From NCBI GenBank assembly GCA_004297235.1, contig SCUR01000353.1, positions 1-12,056 of the forward strand: 12,056 bases of DNA, read 5' to 3'. Positions 1 through 6,349 of this stretch are shown here, one piece after another. The position numbers and the translations under genes were made by a program. The notes below the pieces were generated by a model. That model did not search any database. It saw only the letters and a list, made by a program, of their open reading frames with translations, and was not told where the DNA came from. The DNA is from Candidatus Manganitrophaceae bacterium. Its GTDB lineage: Bacteria > Nitrospirota > Nitrospiria > SBBL01 > Manganitrophaceae. Numbering within the stretch: the first letter of the stretch is position 1; each line of letters opens with the position of its first letter.

Positions 1-1
1 G

Positions 2-1516
2 CTGGCGGAGATTTACCACGAAGAAACGAAGTATCACGAAGCGCGGATGGGGAAATTCCAACGCCCGCTCGATTGGGGAGCGCAACCCTCTCCTTATAAG
101 GAATATCACAGCGAGAAAAAGATCGATCTCATCCCCTACCTTCCTTTTCAGAGCAATCCCTTTACCGGAGAGCCGCTCCCTCCCGCCAAAGAGCAGGGAG
201 GGTATCCTTTTGGAATCGGGGAGATCTCGCGCCTTCTTTACTTCACCAACGGGGTCACCGGCCTTTTGCAATATCCGACCGGCCAGACGTTGACCCTTCG
301 GGCCGCGCCGACTGCAGGGGGGCTTTATCCGACCGAGATTTATGTCGCCATCCGAGGGTTGTCTGTTCTTGAAAACGGCATCTACAATTTTCAGGTCAAA
401 GACCATTCGTTGGTCCCGGTGTGGGAAGGCGACTTCTGGAGCGAGTTCGAGCGCTATTGCATGCAGCACGAAGCGATCGCGAACTCGAACCTTCTGGTGA
501 TTATGACGGCGGTTTACCAGCGGAGCGCCTGGCGCTATCAAGAGCGCGCCTATCGGCGCATTCTGCTCGACACCGGCCACATTCTTGGAAATCTCGTCGC
601 CTATGCGCCGGAGGAGGGCTTTACCCCCTTTCCGATCGGAGGGTTCTTGGATACTTCTTTGAACCGCCTTCTCTTCCTCGATGAGGCGGAGGAAGGGGTT
701 TTGGCCGTGGTGGCGCTCCCTCAGAGCGAGAAGATCAATCCGGAGGAGATCCGACCCATGTCCGCCGTGGCGTCGAAACAGATGCCGAAGGGAGAAGACG
801 CCTTAAAGATGCTTCAACTCCAGCTTCATCGGGTTTCCTCGATCCTACCGGGGGAGAAGACCGATCTCTCGATGGTGCGGCTTCCTCCCGATCTGAATGT
901 GCTGGAGGCGAAATACAATTTCAAGGAGGCCAACGTTCTTCCGGAAGCGCCGATCGATTGGGGGGAGGGCGTCGGACAGACGATCCTTCTGAGACGGTCG
1001 ACCCGCGGTTTTTCGGGGGAAGGTTTTTTAAAGGAAGAGCTTTCGGCCATTTTAGAATATGGCTACCGTCCCCTGGCGTCGGCGCCGCTGCCCTTTTTCG
1101 ATCCCTCGATTCTGGAGACCTACCTGGTGGTTCAGAAGGTGGTCGGACTTAATGAAGGGGTCTACTACGCTGTGCCTCAGAAGAGCGAGCTGCGGCTCCT
1201 GACGGCGGGAGATTTCCGGGAGCAGACCTGGCATTTCTGTTTGGGACAGGAGCTGGCGCGCGATGCGGCGGTGCTCGTGATCCATATCGCGCATCTGAAG
1301 CGGGCGGTCGAGAAGTATGGAGATCGGGCGTATCGTTATCTTCATCTGGATGCCGGCCAGATCGGGGAGCGTCTCAATTTGGCGGCGATCCGGCTGGGTC
1401 TCGGGGTGAGCGGGATCGGCGGCTTTTATGACGATGAGGTCAACGCCCTTTTGGGCCTCTCCCTCGACGAGATCGTTGTCTACGTTACGACGTTGGGGAG
1501 GCCGCGCGCTTCATGA
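2..1516 (+). CDS. SagB/ThcOx-family double nitroreductase-like dehydrogenase (5' end outside window)
   Basis: FMN-dependent oxidoreductase family that includes the azoline dehydrogenases of peptide natural-product clusters; the substrate here is unknown. The reading frame is open from base 2. The 15 codons before the first ATG (base 47) encode a YHEETKYHE-like segment typical of the N-terminus of this family, followed by LDW..QPSPYKEY, and the ATG at 47 has no good ribosome site, so the real start is upstream. Numbering from that ATG there are 489 residues. The N-terminal copy carries AAPTAGGLYPTEIYV (residues 86-100). The C-terminal copy carries RRSTRGF (316-322). Both copies share a RAYR..LD.G.I segment (168-179 and 428-439) followed by IGGF (197-200 and 457-460), which shows an internal duplication. 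No peptide precursor or cyclodehydratase gene is visible beside it, so a link to a peptide natural product is unsupported. The stop overlaps the next start by 4 nt. Confidence 0.85.
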   Translation: MAEIYHEETKYHEARMGKFQRPLDWGAQPSPYKEYHSEKKIDLIPYLPFQSNPFTGEPLPPAKEQGGYPFGIGEISRLLYFTNGVTGLLQYPTGQTLTLRAAPTAGGLYPTEIYVAIRGLSVLENGIYNFQVKDHSLVPVWEGDFWSEFERYCMQHEAIANSNLLVIMTAVYQRSAWRYQERAYRRILLDTGHILGNLVAYAPEEGFTPFPIGGFLDTSLNRLLFLDEAEEGVLAVVALPQSEKINPEEIRPMSAVASKQMPKGEDALKMLQLQLHRVSSILPGEKTDLSMVRLPPDLNVLEAKYNFKEANVLPEAPIDWGEGVGQTILLRRSTRGFSGEGFLKEELSAILEYGYRPLASAPLPFFDPSILETYLVVQKVVGLNEGVYYAVPQKSELRLLTAGDFREQTWHFCLGQELARDAAVLVIHIAHLKRAVEKYGDRAYRYLHLDAGQIGERLNLAAIRLGLGVSGIGGFYDDEVNALLGLSLDEIVVYVTTLGRPRAS

Positions 1517-2151
1517 GGGAAGAACGTCCCGCGCTCGGAAGCTATTTTAAAATGCACCCGGACTCGTTTTGGGAGGTGCTCCACAGGTCGGTTCAGGCCC
1601 GGCCCGGCGAGATCCTCACCCGTCCGGACCTTCGGCCCGCGGCGGTGTTGGTTCCTTTCTTCGAGAAAGAAGGCGTCCCTTTTCTTCTTCTGACGAGGCG
1701 AAGCGAAGGGGTCCAGCGTCATCAAGGGGAGATCGCCTTTCCCGGCGGATGCCGGGAGCAGAGCGATGCGGACCTGTTCGAGACGGCGCTCCGAGAATGC
1801 CGGGAAGAAATCGGCCTTCATCCCGAAGCGGTGACCCTGATCGGCCGCCTCGACGACCATGAAACCGTCACCGGCTTTTCGGTCACCCCGTTTGTTTCGA
1901 GGATCTCCTATCCTTGTTCATTTCAGCTCGATCGACAAGAGGTGACCGACCTCATCGAGGTCCCGTTTTTCTTCTTCATGAATCCGGACCACTGTCGCGA
2001 GCGGACGATCCTCTTTCGGGGAAAATCGCGCACGATCCGATCCTTTCTTTATGCGGGGAACGACATTTGGGGGGCCACGGCGGAAATGACCCATCGGCTG
2101 GTCTTGCGAATGGAGGAGGTCGTCGGAGCGCAGAGGGAGGGGAGGGCGTGA
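1513..2151 (+). CDS. NUDIX hydrolase, CoA pyrophosphatase type
   Basis: Predicted to hydrolyse coenzyme A or its derivatives to 4'-phosphopantetheine and 3',5'-ADP in the cytoplasm. The 212-residue protein has the signature of the CoA-pyrophosphatase (UPF0035/YeaB) branch: LLTRRSEGVQRHQGEIAFPGG-like sequence at residues 58-79, directly followed by the Nudix box with RECREEIGL at 94-102, which holds the metal-binding glutamates. The C-terminal IWGATAEMTHRL (186-196) is also typical of this branch. The start ATG overlaps the upstream stop as ATGA, with a purine-rich GGGGAGG about 11 nt upstream; an in-frame ATG at 1552 is a less likely alternative. The gene sits in an apparent operon with the nitroreductase and the lipoprotein. 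The same window holds coaBC, but in a separate block, so no direct functional link is claimed. Substrate within the Nudix family is inferred from motif only. Confidence 0.88.
   Translation: MREERPALGSYFKMHPDSFWEVLHRSVQARPGEILTRPDLRPAAVLVPFFEKEGVPFLLLTRRSEGVQRHQGEIAFPGGCREQSDADLFETALRECREEIGLHPEAVTLIGRLDDHETVTGFSVTPFVSRISYPCSFQLDRQEVTDLIEVPFFFFMNPDHCRERTILFRGKSRTIRSFLYAGNDIWGATAEMTHRLVLRMEEVVGAQREGRA
2135..2146 (+). promoter_or_regulatory. Ribosome binding site deciding the GTG start of the lipoprotein
   Basis: The run GGGAGGGGAGGG lies just before GTG 2148. The first GGGAGG is 7 nt from the GTG. It supports the GTG as the start rather than a much longer reading of the same frame, which would overlap most of the Nudix 3' half and would place the signal peptide in the middle of the protein. 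Confidence 0.6.
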
Positions 2152-2951
2152 ATCATTCCGTCAGCGCACGACCGAAGCCCGACCGTGTGTTTGCTTTTTT
2201 GATGATGTTGATCCTTTTCCTGCCGGCGGGTTGTTTCGGACCGAAGGCGCCTCCCCGTTATGTAGATGAAGGGGAGCGGCACCTGGTCCGCTTGGATCGG
2301 ACCGATCCGCCCGCGCGGTACGATCACCCGGCGGAGATCGACCTCGAAACGTTGAAGACGGCGTTGGCGTCGGTCGTTGCGCGTCATGAGGTGTCTTTTC
2401 TCAATCGCCTGTTGGCTCAAAAAAACGAAACGCGCGGCGCGGCCTTTACCTCCGAAGAAGTCGACTTGCTGGCCGACCGAATGAAAACCGCTTTTGCGAA
2501 GGGGACGCCGGAAGAGCGGATCGCCTTTTTTCTCTTCTCACGGAAAAACAGCATGGCCGCCCAGATCACCTCCGGGATTGCTTTCATGGAAGGAAAAGAG
2601 CTTCATCTGATCTTGGCGAACGATCAAACCTCCCTTTCCGGCGATCAACGCTCCTATATTCCGCGCGATAATCCGCTGCATGCGTATGAGCCGGGAAGCT
2701 TCGAGCTGATCCCGCAGGCGCATCAACGAAGGGTCACGGATGCGTCGGGACGGAAGCTGCCCGGGGTGGCGATCGATTTGACGGCGCCGGCGGAGCCGGT
2801 CGTTTCATCGGAGGAGACGGCGGCCGCAGGCGCTTCCTCGCTGGAGGCGCCGTTCCGGCTGTTAAAGAAATTGAGGGAAGAAAACTTGATCACCGAAGAA
2901 GAGTATAAGGAGAAGAAGGCGGAGCTCCTCAAATCAATTGAGGTGAAATAG
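2148..2951 (+). CDS. Putative lipoprotein with C-terminal SHOCT-like motif
   Basis: Unrecognised protein of 267 residues. I start it at GTG 2148, which overlaps the upstream stop as GTGA and has a strong purine-rich ribosome site (AGGGAGG) ending about 7 nt upstream. From this start the N-terminus looks like a lipoprotein signal: basic residues (R8, K10, R13), a hydrophobic stretch (about 14-27) and Cys29 in a LPAGC context. The lipobox has Pro at -3, so it is not canonical. The middle part (60-210) has no motif I know; residues 210-235 form an Ala/Glu/Pro/Ser-rich linker. Residues 236-262 (LLKKLREENLITEEEYKEKK...) match the short SHOCT pattern, a helical motif often found at C-termini and thought to aid oligomerisation. 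It is probably anchored on the periplasmic side of a membrane; function unknown. Confidence 0.7.
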   Translation: MNHSVSARPKPDRVFAFLMMLILFLPAGCFGPKAPPRYVDEGERHLVRLDRTDPPARYDHPAEIDLETLKTALASVVARHEVSFLNRLLAQKNETRGAAFTSEEVDLLADRMKTAFAKGTPEERIAFFLFSRKNSMAAQITSGIAFMEGKELHLILANDQTSLSGDQRSYIPRDNPLHAYEPGSFELIPQAHQRRVTDASGRKLPGVAIDLTAPAEPVVSSEETAAAGASSLEAPFRLLKKLREENLITEEEYKEKKAELLKSIEVK

Positions 2952-2958
2952 GAGGAGG
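2950..2958 (+). promoter_or_regulatory. Strong ribosome binding site of the YggX-like gene
   Basis: AGGAGGAGG overlaps the lipoprotein stop codon (TAG 2949-2951) and lies 4 to 7 nt before ATG 2963. It is the best Shine-Dalgarno sequence in the window and suggests efficient translation of the small protein that follows. Confidence 0.7.
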
Positions 2959-2962
2959 AATC

Positions 2963-3253
2963 ATGGCGGATGTCACCTGTATCCGGTGCGGCCAAACAAG
3001 AGCGCCGATCGAAGGAATGCCGTACGGAGGAAAAATCGGCGAGGAGCTCAAGGCGAAGGTCTGCAATGTTTGTTGGAAAGAGTGGTATGAGCTGTCGATC
3101 AAGATCATCAACGAATACCGCTTGAACCTGCGGGAGCCCTCGGCCCGGGAGTTTTTATCGACCCAAATGAAAATTTTCTTCAAGATGCAGGCCCCTCCGG
3201 AGGGGAAGGGGATTCAGATTCAGGACACCCCGGATAAGGCGTCCGGCGGGTAA
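2963..3253 (+). CDS. Fe(II)-trafficking protein (YggX) relative with a four-cysteine zinc-ribbon-like site
   Basis: Small cytoplasmic protein of 96 residues. The C-terminal half (KEWYELSIKIINEYRLNL at 39-56, then REFLSTQMKIFF at 62-73) follows the pattern of the YggX family (E. coli: W..W....LINEKKLN, then LL..EM..FLF). YggX is linked to iron handling and protection of Fe-S clusters against oxidation. Unlike E. coli YggX, which has a single N-terminal Cys, this protein has two CxxC pairs (C6/C9 and C34/C37), spaced as in a zinc ribbon or a rubredoxin-like metal site. The gene lies just upstream of nth, whose product needs a [4Fe-4S] cluster; that context fits but proves nothing. The remote match is by eye; a generic zinc-ribbon protein remains possible. 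Confidence 0.65.
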   Translation: MADVTCIRCGQTRAPIEGMPYGGKIGEELKAKVCNVCWKEWYELSIKIINEYRLNLREPSAREFLSTQMKIFFKMQAPPEGKGIQIQDTPDKASGG

Positions 3254-3267
3254 AAGGGAGCGGATCC

Positions 3268-4017
3268 TTGCAAGCAAAACGATTGGAAGCGGATCGCTCC
3301 CGGATGAGGGAGACCCTTCGGCGCTTGGAAGAGCGGTTTCCGAATCCCGAGACGGAGTTGCGCCACGACAGCCCGTTTCAGCTGTTGATCGCCACGATCC
3401 TCTCGGCCCAGTGCACCGACGTGCGGGTCAATCAGGTCACGCCGGCGCTCTTTGAGCGCTATGCGACGCCGGCGGCCTTGGCGAAGGCCGACCGGGAAGA
3501 GGTGGAATCGATCATCCGGACGACCGGCTTCTTCAAGAGCAAGGCGAAGAGCATCATCGGCTGCGCCGCGGAGATCGTCGACCGTTTCGGCGGAGCGGTT
3601 CCCGAAAACATGGAAGCATTGGTCACCCTGCCTGGGGTCGGCCGGAAAACAGCCAATGTGGTTTTGGGGAGCGCCTTCGGCCGACCGTCCGTCGTCGTCG
3701 ACACCCATGTGCGGCGGGTGGCCAATCGGTTGAAGTGGACCCGGTCGAGCGATCCCGATCAGATCGAGACCGATTTGGGCCGGCTGATGCCGCCGCAGGA
3801 GTGGACGATGGGGTCCCACCGGCTTCTCCTACACGGGCGGTATATTTGCGTGGCGCGCAACCCGCGCTGCCCGGAATGTCCGCTGTTCGACCTCTGCCCG
3901 GCGGAGGGAGAAAAAAACAGGCTCAAATCCGCGGGAAAAGGGCCTTCTCGCATTGACAAGGTAAAGGCCAACCGCTATAATCAGGCCCCACATTCGATGA
4001 GCGGAAAAGACGGATGA
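3268..4017 (+). CDS. nth: Endonuclease III
   Basis: Base-excision-repair DNA glycosylase/AP lyase acting on oxidised pyrimidines. The 249-residue protein has the helix-hairpin-helix LPGVGRKTANVV (121-132) with catalytic Lys127, the VDTHVRRVANRL segment (144-155) with catalytic Asp145, and the C-terminal [4Fe-4S] ligands in C-x6-C-x2-C-x5-C spacing (C194, C201, C204, C210). The TTG start is chosen because AAGGGAG (3254-3260) sits 7 nt before it; ATG 3304 is the alternative and would lose 12 residues. E. coli Nth ends near the last cysteine, whereas this protein carries about 39 further residues. The end of that tail is encoded by the DNA of the yicC promoter, so it is probably non-functional read-through sequence. 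The stop overlaps the yicC start by 4 nt. Confidence 0.96.
   Translation: MQAKRLEADRSRMRETLRRLEERFPNPETELRHDSPFQLLIATILSAQCTDVRVNQVTPALFERYATPAALAKADREEVESIIRTTGFFKSKAKSIIGCAAEIVDRFGGAVPENMEALVTLPGVGRKTANVVLGSAFGRPSVVVDTHVRRVANRLKWTRSSDPDQIETDLGRLMPPQEWTMGSHRLLLHGRYICVARNPRCPECPLFDLCPAEGEKNRLKSAGKGPSRIDKVKANRYNQAPHSMSGKDG
3953..3981 (+). promoter_or_regulatory. Perfect consensus sigma-70 promoter for the yicC-remA-gmk-rpoZ-coaBC block
   Basis: TTGACA (3953-3958), a 17-nt spacer, then TATAAT (3976-3981) match the housekeeping consensus at all 12 positions with ideal spacing. Transcription would start near 3988-3990, giving a leader of about 25 nt before the yicC ATG at 4014. The promoter lies wholly inside the nth reading frame (it encodes part of ...DKVKANRYNQ, residues 230-239). 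The ribosome site before yicC is weak (GGAAAAG, 4003-4009). Confidence 0.88.
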
Positions 4018-4892
4018 TCCGAAGCATGACAGGCTATGGGAGGGCCGAAGGGAGCTATAAAGGACGTCCCCTCGTCGTTGAGCTTCGATCGGTGAACCAT
4101 CGGTATTGCGACGTCGTCGTCCGACTTCCGAAGCTGCTGGCGCCGTTTGAGGAAACGCTCAGGAAAAAAGTCCAAGAGCGGTTTTCCCGCGGACACATTG
4201 AACTCTCCGTCAACCTGAACGGGGCGGCGAACGCGCCGAAGCAATTCAAGCTCGATCTGGAATCGGCGGAGGCGTACTACCGCATCTTAAAGAAGCTCAA
4301 AACGTCGCTTCACCTTTCCGGCGAGATCGATCTCACCCTCTTAAGTCATTTTAAGGAGATCATTACCGTCACCGAGACGGTGGAGGAGGCGGCCCCGCTG
4401 GCGCGATTCGCCGAGCGGATGCTGGAGCGGGCGATGCGCGCCCTCGAGAAGATGAGAAGCGAGGAGGGGCGGGCGCTCGGCAAAGATCTCGCGGGCCATC
4501 TCGACGAGCTGGACCGGATGCTGGACCTCATCAAACAGCAGGAGAAAAAAGCGGTTCAAGCCTACCAGGAGCGGCTTCAGCGCAGGGTGGCCGAATTGAC
4601 TCAAGGGATCGCCCTCGATCCGGCGCGATTGGCTCAAGAGGTCGCTGTTCTGGTCGATCGGAGCGATATCAGCGAGGAGACGGCCCGCTTGAAGACCCAC
4701 CTGGAGCAGTTCCGCAAAATCCTCCAGAAGGTCGAGGCGGTCGGGCGCACACTTGAATTTCTGCTGCAAGAGATGAATCGGGAAGTGAACACGATCGGCT
4801 CCAAGGCGAACGATGTGACCATCTCCATGCAGGTGGTTGCCATGAAGGGCGCCTTGGAGAAGATACGGGAGCAAGTTCAGAATATCGAATAG
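4014..4892 (+). CDS. yicC: YicC/YloC-family endoribonuclease
   Basis: Cytoplasmic RNA-turnover protein. Family members (YicC of E. coli, YloC of B. subtilis) have been reported as endoribonucleases, and E. coli YicC is linked to decay of small RNAs such as RyhB. The 292-residue length is standard. The N-terminus MIRSMTGYGR followed by ELRSVNHRY (23-31) and the RLPK segment (37-40) are diagnostic, as is the C-terminal DUF1732 part with LLQEMNREVNTIGSKAND (about 250-267) and the helical end. The start is fixed by the family N-terminus; it overlaps the nth stop (ATGA). It is first in a block with remA, gmk, rpoZ and coaBC, the same order as yloC-remA-gmk-rpoZ-coaBC in B. subtilis. Expression is expected from the consensus promoter at 3953-3981. 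Confidence 0.95.
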   Translation: MIRSMTGYGRAEGSYKGRPLVVELRSVNHRYCDVVVRLPKLLAPFEETLRKKVQERFSRGHIELSVNLNGAANAPKQFKLDLESAEAYYRILKKLKTSLHLSGEIDLTLLSHFKEIITVTETVEEAAPLARFAERMLERAMRALEKMRSEEGRALGKDLAGHLDELDRMLDLIKQQEKKAVQAYQERLQRRVAELTQGIALDPARLAQEVAVLVDRSDISEETARLKTHLEQFRKILQKVEAVGRTLEFLLQEMNREVNTIGSKANDVTISMQVVAMKGALEKIREQVQNIE

Positions 4893-4914
4893 ATCGGCTC
4901 CACCGAGAGGAACC

Positions 4915-5223
4915 GTGTCTTTTAAACTGGTCAACATTGGGTTTGGAAATGTGGTTCCTGCATCCCGGATCGTCGCCGTGGTTGCATCCACTTCCTCTCC
5001 AATGAGACGTCTGAAGGAAGAGGCCAGGAAGGGGGGAAAGCTGGTGGATGCCTCCCAAGGGAGAAAAACACGCACCGTGATCATTACCGACAGCGGTCAT
5101 GTGATTCTCTCCGCCATCCAGCCGGAAACCATTGCGCAACGCTTCGCTTCGGATGAAGACGGGATCGGGGGCGCCTCCCCCGCCGAGGAGACGAAGCGAA
5201 GAAAGCGACGCGAGTTATCATGA
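4915..5223 (+). CDS. remA: RemA-like DNA-binding regulator (DUF370)
   Basis: 102 residues. The family forms ring-like oligomers that bind DNA; in B. subtilis RemA activates biofilm matrix and osmoprotection genes. The sequence matches from the start: LVNIGFGNVV (5-14), R18, SPMRRLKEEA (28-37), GRKTRTVIITDSGHVILSA (49-67) and QPETIAQR (69-76). R18 and R50 line up with arginines implicated in DNA binding in the B. subtilis protein. The GTG start at 4915 is preceded by GAGAGG (4905-4910), 4 nt away. After residue 77 the protein adds a charged, disordered-looking tail ending KRRKRRELS. Position between yicC and gmk is conserved across phyla. Its targets in this organism are unknown, so a matrix role should not be assumed. 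Confidence 0.9.
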   Translation: MSFKLVNIGFGNVVPASRIVAVVASTSSPMRRLKEEARKGGKLVDASQGRKTRTVIITDSGHVILSAIQPETIAQRFASDEDGIGGASPAEETKRRKRRELS

Positions 5224-5230
5224 GGCAATA

Positions 5231-5860
5231 ATGGATAGAAAAGGAATTATTTTTATTGTATCGGCCCCCTCCGGCGCAGGAAAGACCTCCCTTTGCAGGG
5301 AGGTGGCGAAATTGGTTCCGAATCTCCAGTATTCGATCTCCTACACGACGCGATCCCCGCGGCCGGGAGAGACGCACGGGAAAGATTATTTCTTCGTCGA
5401 TGAGGCGACCTTCCGAAACATGATCGATCGGAATGATTTCATCGAATGGGCGGAGGTGCACGGAAATCTTTACGGAACCTCGCGCGAGCTTCTGATGGAT
5501 TGGGTCAATCGGGGAATCGACGTCATCCTCGATATCGATTCCCAGGGGGCCATGACGATCAAAAAGAAGTATAATGATGGTGTCTACATTTATATTCTTC
5601 CTCCTTCCTTCGAAGTGCTCCGGCAGCGTTTGGTCGATCGAAAATCGGACTCCTCGGAAGAGATTTCACGCCGGCTTCAAAAAGCGCGGGAGGAGATCTG
5701 GAATTATCGGCAGTACTATTACTTGATCGTGAATTCGGAGTTTCACAAGGCATTAAAGGAGCTCGAAGCGGTCATGATCGCGGAGCGGATTAAAATGAAG
5801 CAGATGAACCTCTCCTGGATCGAGGAGACCTTCATCAAGCAGTTGAGCAAAGAGATTTAA
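5231..5860 (+). CDS. gmk: Guanylate kinase
   Basis: Phosphorylates GMP to GDP with ATP, in the cytoplasm. The 209-residue protein has the P-loop APSGAGKT (12-19), the GMP-binding segment SYTTRSPRPGE (37-47), DYFFVD (52-57), WAEVHGNLYGT (73-83) and DIDSQGA (101-107), and the length is normal for the family. I start at ATG 5231 because MDRKGIIFIVSAPSG is the expected N-terminus; the frame stays open for 33 more codons upstream inside remA, but that extension has no family counterpart. GAGG at 5222-5225, overlapping the remA stop, is 5 nt before the ATG. It lies 7 nt after remA in the conserved yicC-remA-gmk-rpoZ-coaBC block. Confidence 0.97.
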   Translation: MDRKGIIFIVSAPSGAGKTSLCREVAKLVPNLQYSISYTTRSPRPGETHGKDYFFVDEATFRNMIDRNDFIEWAEVHGNLYGTSRELLMDWVNRGIDVILDIDSQGAMTIKKKYNDGVYIYILPPSFEVLRQRLVDRKSDSSEEISRRLQKAREEIWNYRQYYYLIVNSEFHKALKELEAVMIAERIKMKQMNLSWIEETFIKQLSKEI

Positions 5861-5870
5861 AGTAAGATCA

Positions 5871-5890
5871 AAGAAGGGTCGCACCTTCTT
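5871..5890 (+). other. Small perfect hairpin in the gmk-rpoZ gap
   Basis: AAGAAGG (5871-5877) and CCTTCTT (5884-5890) form a 7-bp perfect stem with a 6-nt loop, 11 nt after the gmk stop. No T-run follows, so it is not an intrinsic terminator. It lies just before the rpoZ ribosome site and could influence message processing or stability; it may also be chance. Confidence 0.4.
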
Positions 5891-5908
5891 CATGTGAAAG
5901 GACAGACC

Positions 5909-6289
5909 ATGGAAATTATTTCTTTACCGGTCGAGACAGACTACTCTAAGATCGATTCACGCTATCGATTGGTGATCATCGCGTCCCAGCGCGCACGGCA
6001 ATTGATGGAGGGGGCCCGGCCGATCCTTCAGACGCGGCATAACAAGGCGAGCACGATCGCGCTGGAAGAGGTGCTCGGAGATGAATTGGAGGTCCTCTAC
6101 GGCAAAGAAGCGAAGCAGGCGCAGCGCGAAGCCAAACGACTCCGCGAAGAGATGAAAACGCGACAGCTGCTGAGCGAGCGGGAAGAGGAATTGGCCACCG
6201 AGATTCGAAAAGACCTCAGCGTTTACTTGGAAGAATCGGCGAAGCGGCAGGAGCCGCCGCCGGCTCCGGAGGTGACCAAAGAGGAGTAA
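5909..6289 (+). CDS. rpoZ: RNA polymerase omega subunit
   Basis: Small subunit that assists folding and assembly of the beta' subunit of RNA polymerase. The 126-residue protein has the omega core near the N-terminus: DSRYRLVIIASQRARQLMEG (16-35), followed by NKASTIALEEV (45-55). The rest is a strongly charged helical tail with a Glu/Pro-rich end, longer than the compact E. coli core. ATG 5909 is chosen because AGGA (5899-5902) is 6 nt upstream and MEIISLP is the N-terminus I remember for related proteins; GTG 5894 would add 5 residues but would include the ribosome site. It sits between gmk and coaBC as in B. subtilis and many other bacteria. Confidence 0.92.
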   Translation: MEIISLPVETDYSKIDSRYRLVIIASQRARQLMEGARPILQTRHNKASTIALEEVLGDELEVLYGKEAKQAQREAKRLREEMKTRQLLSEREEELATEIRKDLSVYLEESAKRQEPPPAPEVTKEE

Positions 6290-6349
6290 TCGTTCTCCTC
6301 GAAAGTGCTTTTTCCCTCCGGGTGAGCGTTCCTCCACGGATTTGATGGG

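Noticed and set aside
1914..2147. Upstream extension of the lipoprotein frame to 1914
   Set aside because: It would overlap the Nudix gene by 238 nt and bury the signal peptide; GTG 2148 has a strong ribosome site and a coupled GTGA junction.
4341..5139. Long minus-strand open frames opposite yicC and remA
   Set aside because: They overlap well-supported genes fully and show no family motif; they look like shadows of codon bias.
5132..5230. Upstream extension of gmk by 33 codons
   Set aside because: It lies inside remA, has no guanylate kinase counterpart, and ATG 5231 gives the expected N-terminus.
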